A stretch of DNA of 64,000 nt. It comes from Dinoroseobacter sp049801095. Its GTDB lineage: Bacteria; Pseudomonadota; Alphaproteobacteria; Rhodobacterales; Rhodobacteraceae. The notes beneath the pieces were generated by a model that did no database searches, was not told the origin of the DNA, and saw nothing but the letters and a program-made list of their open reading frames with translations. This document shows positions 9,080-18,501 of this stretch, piece by piece. The position numbers and the translations under genes are program-made. Within the stretch, counting starts at the first letter, position 1. Every line of letters begins with the position of its first letter. The stretch covers positions 1 to 64,000 of the forward strand of contig NZ_JBNAGH010000015.1 of assembly GCF_049801095.1 (NCBI RefSeq). Reading direction: 5' to 3'.

Positions 9080-9736
9080 CTAGCGGGTCATATGGCTTTC
9101 ATGCAAGGCAATGGCTTCTTCCAGATCCTCGAAATAATACGCCTGACCACCTTCCAGGATCATGGCGGAGTCGCACATCTGGCGGATCTGCGGCATGGAG
9201 TGGCTGACCACGATGGCTCCGGCTTTGGCCATGCGGGCGTTGAACACTTTCGTGGCTTTTGAGCGGAACGCTGCATCCCCCACAGAGGTGACCTCGTCCA
9301 CCAGATAGGTATCAAAGCCGATCCCCATGGAGACCCCAAAGGCTAGGCGCGATTTCATGCCCGAAGAATAGCTGCGCAGGGGCAGGCGGAAATGCTTGCC
9401 GAGCTCGGCGAAATCCTCGACGAAATCCGTCAGGGCATCCGTATCCACTCCGTAGACCCGGGCGATGAACTTGGTGTTCTGGGACCCGGTCAGGTCCCGG
9501 TGGAAAGATCCGGCAAACCCCACGGGCCAGGAGATCGACCCGGTTGAGAGGATCCGCCCGGAGGTGATGTCCATGGTGCCCGCGATCATCCGCAAGAGGG
9601 TCGATTTGCCCGCCCCGTTGCGCCCCAAGAGCGCCACGGAAGTACGCGAGGGGATTGTCAGATTGACATCCTTCATCACCATCTTGGACTGACCATGCAG
9701 AACGAAGCGTTTGGTGAGGTTCTCGAACCGGATCAT
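9080..9736 (-). CDS. kpsT: Capsule polysaccharide export ABC transporter, ATPase subunit
   Basis: ATPase of an ABC-2 type exporter for capsular polysaccharide (KpsT/CtrD/BexA family), working with KpsM at the cytoplasmic membrane. The 218-residue length fits the family. Walker A is GRNGAGKST (38-46), the signature YSSGM (123-127), Walker B TYLVDE (143-148) and the switch histidine is in VVSHS (H179). It begins 40 bp after the kpsE stop codon on the same strand. The permease gene kpsM lies on the opposite strand across the divergent promoter region. The family is very clear; which glycan it moves is inferred. Confidence 0.93.
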   Translation of the reverse strand: MIRFENLTKRFVLHGQSKMVMKDVNLTIPSRTSVALLGRNGAGKSTLLRMIAGTMDITSGRILSTGSISWPVGFAGSFHRDLTGSQNTKFIARVYGVDTDALTDFVEDFAELGKHFRLPLRSYSSGMKSRLAFGVSMGIGFDTYLVDEVTSVGDAAFRSKATKVFNARMAKAGAIVVSHSMPQIRQMCDSAMILEGGQAYYFEDLEEAIALHESHMTR

Positions 9737-9776
9737 CGCGTCGGGCCTCTACTCCTGAGCCTGTCCCATGGGGATC

Positions 9777-11453
9777 TCAGCGCCGATCCCGCAGGGAATA
9801 GGCGATCAGGGCCGTAATCGACCAGGCTAGGAAGGAAAAGAGCGCAATCAGCCCCAGCAGGAACCCGCGCTCGGGATATTTCGACTGCTCGGCCAGGGTC
9901 GGGCGCACATGGGCTGCGAGATAGCGGCTCTGGCGCCGGGCCTCGTTGCGGGCCGCATCAAAGGCCGCGAGGGCCGCCACATAGCTCTGCTGGGCAAATT
10001 CCAGATCCACGGCCAGGGTCTCATACTCGCCCACCAGATCCGCAAAGACCGAACGCTCATCCGAGCTACCGCCGCCAAGGCCCATCTGGCGGCGCTCTTC
10101 CGCGATCCGGCGCTCGATCACCTCGACCCGCAGCTCGCCTTGCGTGATCCGGGGATCCCCGGGGCGCGTGGTTTCGCGCAAGAGATCCACCTCGATCAGG
10201 GCATCGGCCAGCTGGGCCTCGAGATTGGTCAGCAGACCCATCTGGCTTTGGGTATCGATGGTGGGATCCACGATCTGGGTGCGGTTGCGGAAGGCGTTCA
10301 GCGCCACCCGCGCCTCGCGCAGCCGGATCACCGCCTGATCGAGTTCGTCGCGGGCATAGCCGATCGCATCCTCCCGGGCGAGCGTCGAGAGCTGATTGAT
10401 CATCGCGCTGCTCTTTTCGAAGATCGCCGTGCTGATGGCCTGGGCATCTTCGGGGGCAAAGGCCAGGATCCGCAGATCCAGCAGGCCTGAGCCGCTGTCG
10501 TAATAGATCGCCACCTTGCGTTCCCAATGCTCCACCAGATCCTCGATCGTGCCCGGGGGCTCATAGGCAAAGACCGGATCCACCGCCGGATCCGCCTTGG
10601 ACCAGATCTCCCGCAGGTCCAGTTCGGCATCGATATTGGCCACGAGCTCCTGGCTCTGGAGGAACTTGTAGAGGATATCCGTATCCGAGCTCGAGGAGCC
10701 CGAGAGCTCCGTCACCCCGCCCAGAAGCTCGATGGCCGAGCCGACCTCTTCGGTACGCACGGAGAACCCCACATAGGAGGCGTATTGGTCCACAGCCCGG
10801 GTCCAGAGATAGCCTCCCGAGAGCGCCACGGGCAGCAAGACCATGGCGACGAAACTCAACAGCAGAAGGAGATGGCGCCGCGCCCCCTTGGCCGGTGTCG
10901 CGGGGGGCGGGACCGGCGCGGGGGCGACCGCCTGTTGCGCGGCTTGTGCCGGGCGTTGTGCGGGGCCGCCGGGTTTTGGGGCGTTACCCCTGGCCTGGGC
11001 CGGGGTTGCGACTGGGGCTGGCTGGGCCTTGGAGGCGGCGTCTTGCGGCTTGGCCTTGGCTTTGCCCTGTCCGGGGGGCTGGGCCTGTTTTTGTGCGGGC
11101 GGCGCAGCCTTGGCCGCCGGGGCGGGACCTGCGGGCTGCGCGGCACGGGGCTGGCCCTGTCCCTGAGCCTGTCCCGGTTTGACCTTGTTTTTGACCCTGG
11201 GCCCCGCGTTTTGCGCGGGCTTTTGTGCCGGAGATTGCGCGGGGGGGTGCACAGGGGTCTGGGCCTGTGGCTGCGCGGGGACCTGCTCTGCGGCCGGGGT
11301 CTGGGCTGGCGTCTGGGCGGCGGGCGCTGGCCGGGGGGGCTGGGGGGCCTGGGGCGTCGCCACGGGTTTCGGACCGGTCTCGGTCTGCTGTCGGGCGGCG
11401 GCGGGCTTGGCGGGATCTGACGACACAGGCAGGGACGCTTTCGATTGGGTCAC
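9777..11453 (-). CDS. kpsE: Capsule export inner-membrane protein with long Pro/Ala/Gln-rich N-terminus
   Basis: Polysaccharide co-polymerase-like (KpsE/CtrB/WcbD) component linking the ABC exporter to the periplasm. The start is taken as the GTG at 11453 (558 residues), with AGAGGA nine bases upstream. Residues 1-190 are almost only Pro, Ala, Gln and Lys, predicted disordered and cytoplasmic. A transmembrane helix follows at about 193-215, then a periplasmic region with helical coiled-coil character (LYKFLQSQELVANIDAELDL; VIRLREARVALNAFRN) and a second helix near 530-552 ending SLRDRR. KpsE proteins are usually about 380 residues, so the excess is the N-terminal extension. It heads the kpsE-kpsT unit. 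Confidence 0.88.
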   Translation of the reverse strand: MTQSKASLPVSSDPAKPAAARQQTETGPKPVATPQAPQPPRPAPAAQTPAQTPAAEQVPAQPQAQTPVHPPAQSPAQKPAQNAGPRVKNKVKPGQAQGQGQPRAAQPAGPAPAAKAAPPAQKQAQPPGQGKAKAKPQDAASKAQPAPVATPAQARGNAPKPGGPAQRPAQAAQQAVAPAPVPPPATPAKGARRHLLLLLSFVAMVLLPVALSGGYLWTRAVDQYASYVGFSVRTEEVGSAIELLGGVTELSGSSSSDTDILYKFLQSQELVANIDAELDLREIWSKADPAVDPVFAYEPPGTIEDLVEHWERKVAIYYDSGSGLLDLRILAFAPEDAQAISTAIFEKSSAMINQLSTLAREDAIGYARDELDQAVIRLREARVALNAFRNRTQIVDPTIDTQSQMGLLTNLEAQLADALIEVDLLRETTRPGDPRITQGELRVEVIERRIAEERRQMGLGGGSSDERSVFADLVGEYETLAVDLEFAQQSYVAALAAFDAARNEARRQSRYLAAHVRPTLAEQSKYPERGFLLGLIALFSFLAWSITALIAYSLRDRR

Positions 11454-11688
11454 GGGACAGGGTCCTCTGAGACGATGGGAGGGCGGCGCGCCGCAGGCTC
11501 CTGTCTCCCTGCTATAGAAAAATTCCGGCCTTTGCCAGCATTGGGCGCGCTGTCCCCGCGCGGCACGGAGCCTCGGTCCAGGTCTTGCGTGGCGTTTCGC
11601 CCGGCGGGCCAGCCCATGGTGGAAATTGTATTCGGACCCGGCTTGGGTCATACCAAGAGCCAGTTTGTCCCAATCGGTTCGACCTGTC
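11454..11688. promoter_or_regulatory. Divergent kpsE/kpsM intergenic region
   Basis: A 235-bp gap separates the kpsE start (leftward) and kpsM start (rightward), so it must hold both promoters. I see no clear -35/-10 pair I would defend. The stretch 11500-11530 (around ctatagaaaaattccggc) is the most AT-rich part and the best place to look. Confidence 0.45.
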
Positions 11689-12531
11689 ATGAGCCCCCCG
11701 CCCGCCTCAGACATCCCTGTCGACACAGCCCCGCCGCAGGAGCCAAAGCTGCGCCCGGTGGGCCAGCGGCCCTTTGCGACCCTGCGCACGGTGATTGCCC
11801 TGATGCTGCGGGAGATGGCGACCACCTATGGCCGCTCGCCGGGGGGGTATATCTGGGCCGTGCTGGAGCCCGTGGGCGGGATTGCCCTGCTGACCCTGGT
11901 CTTTTCGGCGGGCTTCAAATCGCCCCCCATGGGGACCGTCTTCGTGATCTTCTATGCCACGGGCCTGATCCCCTTCCTGATGTTTCTGGATGTGAGCGGC
12001 AAGATCGCCCTGTCGATCCTGTTTTCGCGCCAATTGCTGGCCTATCCGGGGGTCACCTATATCGATGCGATGATCGCGCGCTTCGTGCTGAACACGCTGA
12101 CCCAGCTGATGGTGGCCTATATCATTTTCACCGGGATCCTGCTGTTCTTCGACACCCGCACCACGCTCGAGCTCGATCGGATCGCCCTCGGCTTTGCCAT
12201 GACCACGGCCCTTGCCCTCGGGGTCGGGACGATGAACTGCTTTCTCTTCTCCATGTTCCCGATCTGGCAGCGGTTCTGGTCAATCCTCACCCGTCCGCTT
12301 TTCATCCTGTCCTGCATCTTCTTTCTCTTCGAGACCGTGCCGGATCTCGTGCGCGACTATCTGTGGTACCTGCCCACGGTGCATCTGACCGGGATCATGC
12401 GCAGCGCCTTCTATGTGGGCTATGACGCCTCCTATGTCAGCCCGACCTATGTCTTCGTGGTCAGCGGCGTGTTGATGGTGGTCGGGCTGGTCTTCCTGCG
12501 CCGGTATCATCGCGAAATCCTGAATGCCTGA
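11689..12531 (+). CDS. kpsM: Capsule polysaccharide export ABC transporter, permease
   Basis: ABC-2 type permease (KpsM/CtrC family), partner of KpsT. The 280-residue protein has a short Pro-rich cytoplasmic N-terminus, a conserved REMATTYGRSPGGYIWAVLEP segment and about six hydrophobic helices (for example IALLTLVFSAGF, VFVIFYATGLIPFLMFL, LMVAYIIFTGILLFF, VFVVSGVLMVVGLVFL). The ATG at 11689 is chosen because the protein then starts at a normal distance from the first conserved segment; its ribosome site is weak. The stop overlaps the next glycosyltransferase start by 8 bp, pointing to translational coupling. Confidence 0.92.
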   Translation: MSPPPASDIPVDTAPPQEPKLRPVGQRPFATLRTVIALMLREMATTYGRSPGGYIWAVLEPVGGIALLTLVFSAGFKSPPMGTVFVIFYATGLIPFLMFLDVSGKIALSILFSRQLLAYPGVTYIDAMIARFVLNTLTQLMVAYIIFTGILLFFDTRTTLELDRIALGFAMTTALALGVGTMNCFLFSMFPIWQRFWSILTRPLFILSCIFFLFETVPDLVRDYLWYLPTVHLTGIMRSAFYVGYDASYVSPTYVFVVSGVLMVVGLVFLRRYHREILNA

Positions 12532-13495
12532 GCCCGCCCCTGCCCCGCCCCCCCGGACCGAGGCGGTCGGGGGGCATATGCGCATTCTCATGGCCACCTA
12601 TAATGGCGGGCCCCATTTGCGCGCCCAGCTCGACAGTTTCGCCGCCCAGAGCCATGGGGACTGGTCGCTCTGGGTCTCCGATGATGGGTCGCAGGATGAC
12701 ACGCGGGCGGTGCTGGCGGGGTTTGCCGAGGCCCATCCCACCCGTCAGATCCGCCTTCTGGAGGGGCCGCGCCAGGGCGCTTCGGCGAATTTCCTGTCGC
12801 TCCTGTGCCATCCGGAGCTGCCGCGGGACGGGGCCATGATCGCGCTCTCGGATCAGGATGATGTCTGGATGCCGGACCGGCTGGCCCAGGCCCGGGACCA
12901 TCTCGCCCGGCACCCGGCGGAGGCCTGCGTGCTCTATGCGTCGAACACGGTGCTCACCGATCCCGAGCTGCGCCCGATCCGCCAGATCCGCAGCCGCGGA
13001 GCAGCCCCGGGCTTTGAAAACGCCCTCGTGCAGAACATCATCGCGGGCAATACCGTGGCGCTGAGCCCGGCTGCGGCGGATCTCGTACGTCGCGCCGGAC
13101 CGCCCGAGACAGTGCCCTATCATGACTGGTGGCTCTATCTGCTGATCACCGGCGCCGGGGGGACAATCGCCTATGACCGGGGTCAGAGGCTCTATTACCG
13201 CCAGCATGAGGGGAATGTGCTGGGCGCCCATCGCGGGGCCCGGGCCGGGATGCGCCGGATCTGGTTGAGCCTGAACGGCACCTATCGCGGCTGGATGCAG
13301 GACAATCTCGCCGCCCTCTGGGCCGTGGCCGAGCATCTCACCCCGGATCACCGGGCACAGGTGGCACGGCTGCGGGCGGATCTGGGGCGGGCGGGTCCGC
13401 GCCGGGTGCGGGCCCTGCGCGAAGCAGGCATTCGCCGCGACAGCCCCGCGGGCCGGGCCGCGCTCACCCTGCTGGCATTCACAGGCCGGATCTGA
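12524..13495 (+). CDS. Family 2 glycosyltransferase
   Basis: Inverting GT-A glycosyltransferase of 323 residues, of the rhamnosyltransferase-like GT2 type. The N-terminal nucleotide-sugar fold is MRILMATYNGG, the first acidic pair lies in SDDGSQDD, and the metal-binding ALSDQDDVWMPDRL follows. A later DWWLYLLITGAGGTIAYD corresponds to the acceptor-side acidic motif. It overlaps kpsM by 8 bp and so is likely expressed with it. The donor could be dTDP-rhamnose, but that is inference from family similarity. Confidence 0.87.
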   Translation: MPEPAPAPPPRTEAVGGHMRILMATYNGGPHLRAQLDSFAAQSHGDWSLWVSDDGSQDDTRAVLAGFAEAHPTRQIRLLEGPRQGASANFLSLLCHPELPRDGAMIALSDQDDVWMPDRLAQARDHLARHPAEACVLYASNTVLTDPELRPIRQIRSRGAAPGFENALVQNIIAGNTVALSPAAADLVRRAGPPETVPYHDWWLYLLITGAGGTIAYDRGQRLYYRQHEGNVLGAHRGARAGMRRIWLSLNGTYRGWMQDNLAALWAVAEHLTPDHRAQVARLRADLGRAGPRRVRALREAGIRRDSPAGRAALTLLAFTGRI

Positions 13496-13629
13496 ACCCG
13501 CGCGCAGGCGCAGCCGGACCCGGGCCACGCACGGACCAATGCCCCGGCCAGGACGTGGCTAAGGATTGGTTAACCTCCAGTCGTTACCCAGATCTTAACC
13601 CTGTCTGCCTGCGAGGATGCGCCACTCCC

Positions 13630-15087
13630 ATGATCACCCCCATGATCACCCCTGTCATCCTCTGCGGTGGCTCCGGCACCCGGCTCTGGCCGCTCTCGCG
13701 CAAGAGCTATCCCAAGCAATTCGCCCCCCTGGCCGGGGCGCGCCACAGCCTGTTTCAGGCCGCGGCCGGGCGGCTCGCGGGGGCCACGGACGCTCAGATC
13801 GCGCCTCCGGTGGTGGTCACGGGCGAGGCCTTTCGCTTCATCGCCTCCGAACAGCTGACCGAGATCGGGCAGGAGGAGGCGACCCTCCTCATCGAGCCTG
13901 CGGCCCGCAATACGGGCCCCGCGGTGCTGGCCGCGGCGCTCTGGCTCGAGGCTGCGGATCCCGAAGCCCTGATGCTGGTCATGCCTTCGGATCATGTGAT
14001 CCCCGATGAGGCGGGCTTTGCCGAGACCGCCACCCGGGCGGTGCCTGCGGCTCAGGCGGGCCGGATCGTCACCTTCGGCATCACGCCGCGCCGGGCCGAG
14101 ACGGGCTATGGCTGGCTCGACCCGACCCCGCCCGCCCCGGGCGAGACCGCACAGAGCGTCCGCCCCCTGCGCAGCTTTGTGGAAAAGCCCGATGCGGAGA
14201 CCGCCGCGCGCCTGCTCGAGGACGGCGGCTCCCTCTGGAATGCGGGGATCTTCCTCTTTTCGGCGGCCACCTTGCGCGCCGCCGTGGCGGCCCATCTGCC
14301 CGAACTTCTGGACCCGGTGGCCGCTGCGGTCGCAGGCGCCCGGGCGGATCTGAATTTCTACCGGCTCGATCCGGTGCCCTGGGCAGAGGTGCCCGAGATC
14401 TCGATCGATCACGGGGTGATGGAGCGGGCCGATAATCTCAGTGTGGCGCCCTATGACGGGGCCTGGTCCGATCTCGGCGATTGGGAGGCGGTCTGGCGCG
14501 AGGCCGGACCCGATGCCCGGGGCGTGGTCACCGAAGGCCCGGCCACAGCGCTCGATTGCGAGAGCACCCTGCTCCATTCCGGGGCCGATGGGCTCGAGGT
14601 GGTGGGGCTGGGCCTCAAGGATACGGTGGTCGTGGCCCTGCCCGATGCAGTGCTTGTGGCCGATGCCACCCGCACCCAGGAGGTGCGCGACGTGGTCGAC
14701 ACGCTCAAGGTCAAGCGCGCGCGGCAGGCGGACTCCTTTGCCCGGGACTTCCGGCCCTGGGGCTGGTTCGAGACCCTGGCCCTGTCAGACCGGTTTCAGG
14801 TCAAGCGGATCGTGGTCAAACCGGGCGGCGCGCTCTCCCTGCAATCCCATCTCCACCGGGCCGAGCACTGGATCGTCGTCGAAGGCACGGCCCAGGTCAC
14901 CGTGGGCAATGAGGTGCGGCTCGTGGCCGAAAGCCAGTCGGTCCATATCCCGCTCGGGGCCCGACACCGGCTGGAGAACCCCGGCAAGGTGCCCATGGTG
15001 CTGATCGAGGTGCAGACCGGGGCCTATCTGGGCGAGGATGACATCATCCGGCACGAGGATCTCTATGCCCGGGCCTGCGCGGAATAG
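13630..15087 (+). CDS. manC: Mannose-1-phosphate guanylyltransferase / mannose-6-phosphate isomerase
   Basis: Bifunctional ManC/AlgA-type enzyme making GDP-mannose: the N-terminal domain joins GTP and mannose-1-phosphate, the C-terminal cupin isomerises fructose-6-phosphate to mannose-6-phosphate. From the ATG at 13630 it has 485 residues, typical for the type. The nucleotidyltransferase signature is VILCGGSGTRLWPLSRKSYP near residue 10, with PSDH, FVEKP and WNAGIF further on. The cupin has RPWGWFE, QSHLHRAEHW and the closing EVQTGAYLGEDDI. A second ATG at 13642 repeats the same ITP codons and could also be used. It lies 134 bp after the GT2 gene. Confidence 0.92.
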   Translation: MITPMITPVILCGGSGTRLWPLSRKSYPKQFAPLAGARHSLFQAAAGRLAGATDAQIAPPVVVTGEAFRFIASEQLTEIGQEEATLLIEPAARNTGPAVLAAALWLEAADPEALMLVMPSDHVIPDEAGFAETATRAVPAAQAGRIVTFGITPRRAETGYGWLDPTPPAPGETAQSVRPLRSFVEKPDAETAARLLEDGGSLWNAGIFLFSAATLRAAVAAHLPELLDPVAAAVAGARADLNFYRLDPVPWAEVPEISIDHGVMERADNLSVAPYDGAWSDLGDWEAVWREAGPDARGVVTEGPATALDCESTLLHSGADGLEVVGLGLKDTVVVALPDAVLVADATRTQEVRDVVDTLKVKRARQADSFARDFRPWGWFETLALSDRFQVKRIVVKPGGALSLQSHLHRAEHWIVVEGTAQVTVGNEVRLVAESQSVHIPLGARHRLENPGKVPMVLIEVQTGAYLGEDDIIRHEDLYARACAE

Positions 15088-15093
15088 CAGGCC

Positions 15094-15113
15094 GTCACCG
15101 CCTGGGAGGTGAC
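15094..15113 (+). terminator. Small hairpin after manC
   Basis: GTCACC (15094-15099) pairs with GGTGAC (15108-15113) around an 8-base loop, just after the manC stop and before the end of a convergent gene. The stem is short and there is no T tract, so it is only a weak terminator candidate. Confidence 0.3.
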
Positions 15114-15258
15114 AGGCCCGCAGGCATGCCGCATCCGGGGGCGCAAAGAGGCATCCTCATCCACGCAGATCGAAAGGAAACACCCGGCCCGGCAGAACGC
15201 TGATGTCTCGGGATGATCTGGGGCTCAAACCTGCCCGATCAGACCCCGTCAGACCCCT

Positions 15259-16185
15259 TCAGACCGCGCCGCGGATGGCCTGCCCCAGCATCCAATAGGC
15301 CCGCAAGCTGCGCAGCCGTAGCAAGGTGCCCACAGCCCGGCCCTTTTCGACACCACTCAGGGCCTCATGACGGAGGACCTTGGGAATAAACACCACGCCC
15401 GAGCCCAGAACGGTCACCGCCCGGATCGCCCAGCCCAACCGGGCACGGGGTGTCGTCCCATAGGTGGCAAAGCTCTCCTTGGTGATCCGCACCCATTTCT
15501 TGCGCAGGGCCGGCCAATCCTGCCGCGTCGGATGGAGCACCCGCAAATCCTGTTCATAGGTCAGGGGGGCGCCTGTCGCCACGGCCCGATGGCACCAATC
15601 CAGATCCTCGGACAGGGCATTGATGAACGGGCCCGTGCGGGAAAACACGGCGCGCGTTGTCAAGAGATTGGCGGTCACGGAAAATCCGTTCTGCGCGATA
15701 TAGGTCTGTTGGTGGAAGGCAAACACCGTCTCGAAGGCCTCGGCGCCAGAGCGGGGGGGCGGCGTTTCGTCAAAAACATCGATCCGCCCGCCAATGACCT
15801 GATCAGCCCCTGCAAGCGCACAGGCTGTCTTGAGCCAATCGGCATCCGGCACACAATCGGCATCGAGAAACAGCAGATGCGGCGCCCGGGTCTCCGCCAC
15901 GCCCCGATTGCGTGCAAGGGCCGCCCCCTTGCCATCCTCGACCACCAGACGCGCCTCGGGCCCGTATTGCGCGAGCAGATCCTGGGCCGGGGTCAGGTCC
16001 TGGGTCGAGCCGTTATCGACCACAACCAGTTCCACATCCGGATGCTTTTGCGGCAGCAGAGCGGTCAGGCAGGTGACCAGCCGGTCCGTGTCATTGTAAT
16101 GCGGGATAATCAGCGCGACCCGGGGCGTGGGCGTCTCGGGCGTGCTTCCATCGGCAGGACAAGGATCGGAAGAATGTGTCGACAT
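15259..16185 (-). CDS. Family 2 glycosyltransferase
   Basis: GT-A glycosyltransferase of 308 residues. The start of the fold is VALIIPHYNDTDRLVTCL, then VELVVVDNGSTQDL, the metal-binding HLLFLDADCVPDADW, and a late SEDLDWCHRAVATG. The C-terminal 60 residues have two hydrophobic segments (GWAIRAVTVLGSGVVFI) and may associate with the membrane. I chose the ATG at 16185 because GAGGACCTC precedes it directly; a start 63 bases earlier adds no family-like sequence. It stands alone on the minus strand, convergent with manC and divergent from the pssD-like gene. Donor and acceptor are unknown. Confidence 0.85.
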   Translation of the reverse strand: MSTHSSDPCPADGSTPETPTPRVALIIPHYNDTDRLVTCLTALLPQKHPDVELVVVDNGSTQDLTPAQDLLAQYGPEARLVVEDGKGAALARNRGVAETRAPHLLFLDADCVPDADWLKTACALAGADQVIGGRIDVFDETPPPRSGAEAFETVFAFHQQTYIAQNGFSVTANLLTTRAVFSRTGPFINALSEDLDWCHRAVATGAPLTYEQDLRVLHPTRQDWPALRKKWVRITKESFATYGTTPRARLGWAIRAVTVLGSGVVFIPKVLRHEALSGVEKGRAVGTLLRLRSLRAYWMLGQAIRGAV

Positions 16186-16639
16186 GAGGTCCTCGGCAAT
16201 GCCCGCAACAGGGGAGTGAACGGGCCTGAGACCCCGCAGCAGGTCCACACCCAGACACAGGGCGCAAAAAGGCCCGGCTTTGGGTTAGCGGCGAAAGGTA
16301 AAGAACACAATTCCACGCGCCATTCTGCGGCGAAAGGCTCCAAATTTTGCCGTCAAACCGACCAGATGGCCGCACAGGGCGCTGCAATCGCATCGCATTC
16401 AAAACCGAATTTGGCCCAAGACGCGGGATAGGCCTTGACCGCATTTGATAGAGTCTCCTCTAACGTCCCCAGGCCGACAGCCCGGCAAGCGCGGACCTGC
16501 TCTGTCAGGGCTGAGCATCGCCCTCTCCCCCATCTGCGGATGACCTCGTGGGAGACACGGTGCGCCCGCCACATATCACCTTGATCCGGTTGATCCGGCC
16601 GGATCTGCTCAATGCGCTCATGCAAGGACACCCTACCCC
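16186..16639. promoter_or_regulatory. 454-bp divergent intergenic region before the pssDE-like pair
   Basis: No gene seen. A possible plus-strand promoter is TTGACC (16435-16440), an 18-base spacer and TCTAAC (16459-16464). Nearer the gene, TTGATCCGG occurs twice in tandem (16581-16589 and 16590-16598), and the second copy runs into the perfect 14-bp palindrome GATCCGGCCGGATC (16592-16605), an operator-like element 34 bp before the start codon. Function is unproven. Confidence 0.4.
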
Positions 16640-17089
16640 ATGACATCCCGTATTCTGGTGATCGCATCCGGCGGAGGCCACTGGCAGCAGTTGATGGAAG
16701 TCCGCGCGGCCTGGGCCGGGCAAGACGCGCTGCATGTCACGACCATTGCCGAATTGCCCGAGCGCTTCGAGGCCACCCCGTTTCGCATCGTGCCGGATTG
16801 CAACCGGGACGATAAACGCGCGATTCTGGCCTGTGGCTGGGCGCTGGGGCGGCTCATGCTCTCCTATCGCCCCCATGTGGTGCTCTCGACCGGGGCCCTG
16901 CCCGGGGTGATGGCCCTGGCTCTGGGCAAGATGATGGGCGCGCGCACCATCTGGCTGGACAGCGTGGCCAATGCCGAAGAGATGTCGATGTCCGGGCGCG
17001 CTGCGCGCCGCTTTGCGGATCTGTGGCTCAGCCAATGGCCCCATGTGGCGGAGGCCTCCGGCGCAGAATATGCGGGATCGATCCTATGA
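16640..17089 (+). CDS. Alg14/PssD-like glycosyltransferase subunit
   Basis: A 149-residue member of the Alg14/PssD/EpsE family, the membrane-anchoring half of a two-part GT-B glycosyltransferase. The opening ILVIASGGGHWQQLMEV carries the GGG-H signature; PHVVLSTGALPGVMALAL and GARTIWLDSVANAEEMSMSGR are also typical. In rhizobia PssD and PssE together add glucuronic acid to the lipid-linked sugar; with ugd on this plasmid the same job is possible here. The stop codon overlaps the next start (ATGA), strongly linking the two halves. Confidence 0.85.
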   Translation: MTSRILVIASGGGHWQQLMEVRAAWAGQDALHVTTIAELPERFEATPFRIVPDCNRDDKRAILACGWALGRLMLSYRPHVVLSTGALPGVMALALGKMMGARTIWLDSVANAEEMSMSGRAARRFADLWLSQWPHVAEASGAEYAGSIL

Positions 17090-17583
17090 TCTTTGTCACC
17101 GTCGGCACGCAGCTGCCCTTCATCCGGCTGATCGATACCATGGCGGAACTGGCCCCCACACTGGGCGAGCCGGTCATTGCACAGACCGGCCCCCATGGCG
17201 CAGAGGATGCGGCCCGCTGGGGGGCGCTGGAGCTGCATGAGCATCTCACACCGGGGCGGTTCGATGAGTGTTTCAAAGCCGCCCGCGTTGTGGTGGGACA
17301 TGCGGGCATGGGCACGGTTCTATCCGCCCGTCGCCACGACAAGCCGGTCATCCTGCTGCCGCGCCGCCATGAGCTTGGCGAGCATCGCAACGATCACCAG
17401 ATGGCCACGGCCCGCGAGGTCGCCCGCCTCGCCGGCGTGCATGTGGCCTTCGCCGCCGAAGAGATCGCGCCCCTGCTGGCCAGCGATCTGAGCGGTCCCT
17501 CCGCCGCAGACCCCGCTTGCGACGCGCCTTCGGAGAAGGCCGCGCTCATTGCCCGGCTGCAGGGGTTCATCGCAGGCGCCTGA
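17086..17583 (+). CDS. Alg13/PssE-like glycosyltransferase catalytic subunit
   Basis: A 165-residue protein equal to the C-terminal half of a family 28 GT-B glycosyltransferase (Alg13/PssE). It begins MIFVTVGTQLPFIRLIDTM, the family's VGT motif, and contains VVVGHAGMGTVLSARRHDKP followed by LPRRHELGEHRNDHQ, the UDP-sugar-binding loop. The ATG at 17086 shares the ATGA with the stop of the Alg14-like gene. The C-terminal 30 residues are a Ser/Ala-rich tail. Probably acts as a dimer with the preceding product at the inner membrane face. Confidence 0.87.
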   Translation: MIFVTVGTQLPFIRLIDTMAELAPTLGEPVIAQTGPHGAEDAARWGALELHEHLTPGRFDECFKAARVVVGHAGMGTVLSARRHDKPVILLPRRHELGEHRNDHQMATAREVARLAGVHVAFAAEEIAPLLASDLSGPSAADPACDAPSEKAALIARLQGFIAGA

Positions 17584-18501
17584 GCCGTCCTTCGGCGCCG
17601 GAGACGCCTGGACAGACCGCGCGCCCGCCGCCTGCCGCGCCCCTGGGGTCACGGCGGAGCATCGCGGCGCGTTCCGCGCGCGACCAGAGCCCATACGCGA
17701 GATCCTGCCCAGGGAGCCGCACATGCGCGATCCCCTCAGAAACCCTGTCTCAGCAGGACAAAGACATGATCCTGCCACCTGCTGACCGCAGTTCACCTCT
17801 ATATCCGGTGTAGACTATATGTAACGCGAACTAAGTATGTGTTGTGGCGATGTGGACGGCGGCGACCTCCGCGTGCACAGTCCATGTCGGGAACATACCA
17901 GTTCAAAAATCTAGACACTAAACGCCGGAGGCAGGGATACATACGCTCTGCACCTATAAAGCCATGCCGGGCTCTTGGCTGCCTGCGACCTCTGCACCTG
18001 CCGGGGCGGGTGCCCTGTCCCCATCTCCCGGCTGGCAGCGTGTTGCTCCCAACAGGGGCGCCCCTCCTCTGTTCCCCCTGACGGGACACAGGATCGGCGC
18101 ATATCCCAGAGAGACGTGGATCTGATGCCCATGCGCCCCATCCTGACAGACATGTCGCGCCCTCACGCGTCGCTCCGAAGGGTGCCGGAGCTGAGGCGAC
18201 GACACGCCCTCGGGTCCGGATCCGACAGACACACCCCCTCTCCCCCGTGCAGAGACGCTGAAGCAGAGCGTGATCGGTCGGCAGTGCCGCGCACCGGTCC
18301 GCATCCCGACCTGTCTTGTGGCCTCGGTCAGAACGCCCCAGCCCCAAATGCACCCCCGAACCCTGCCCCTGACCCTGCCCTGGCGCTGCCCCATGCCAGA
18401 CCCCGCGCTGGACCAGATGCGCCTGTCCGGCGACCGGGGCCCTTGCGCGATCATGGACCACCATGTGCCATGCAGGGTCAGGCCGCATGCGGGAGGGTCC
18501 C

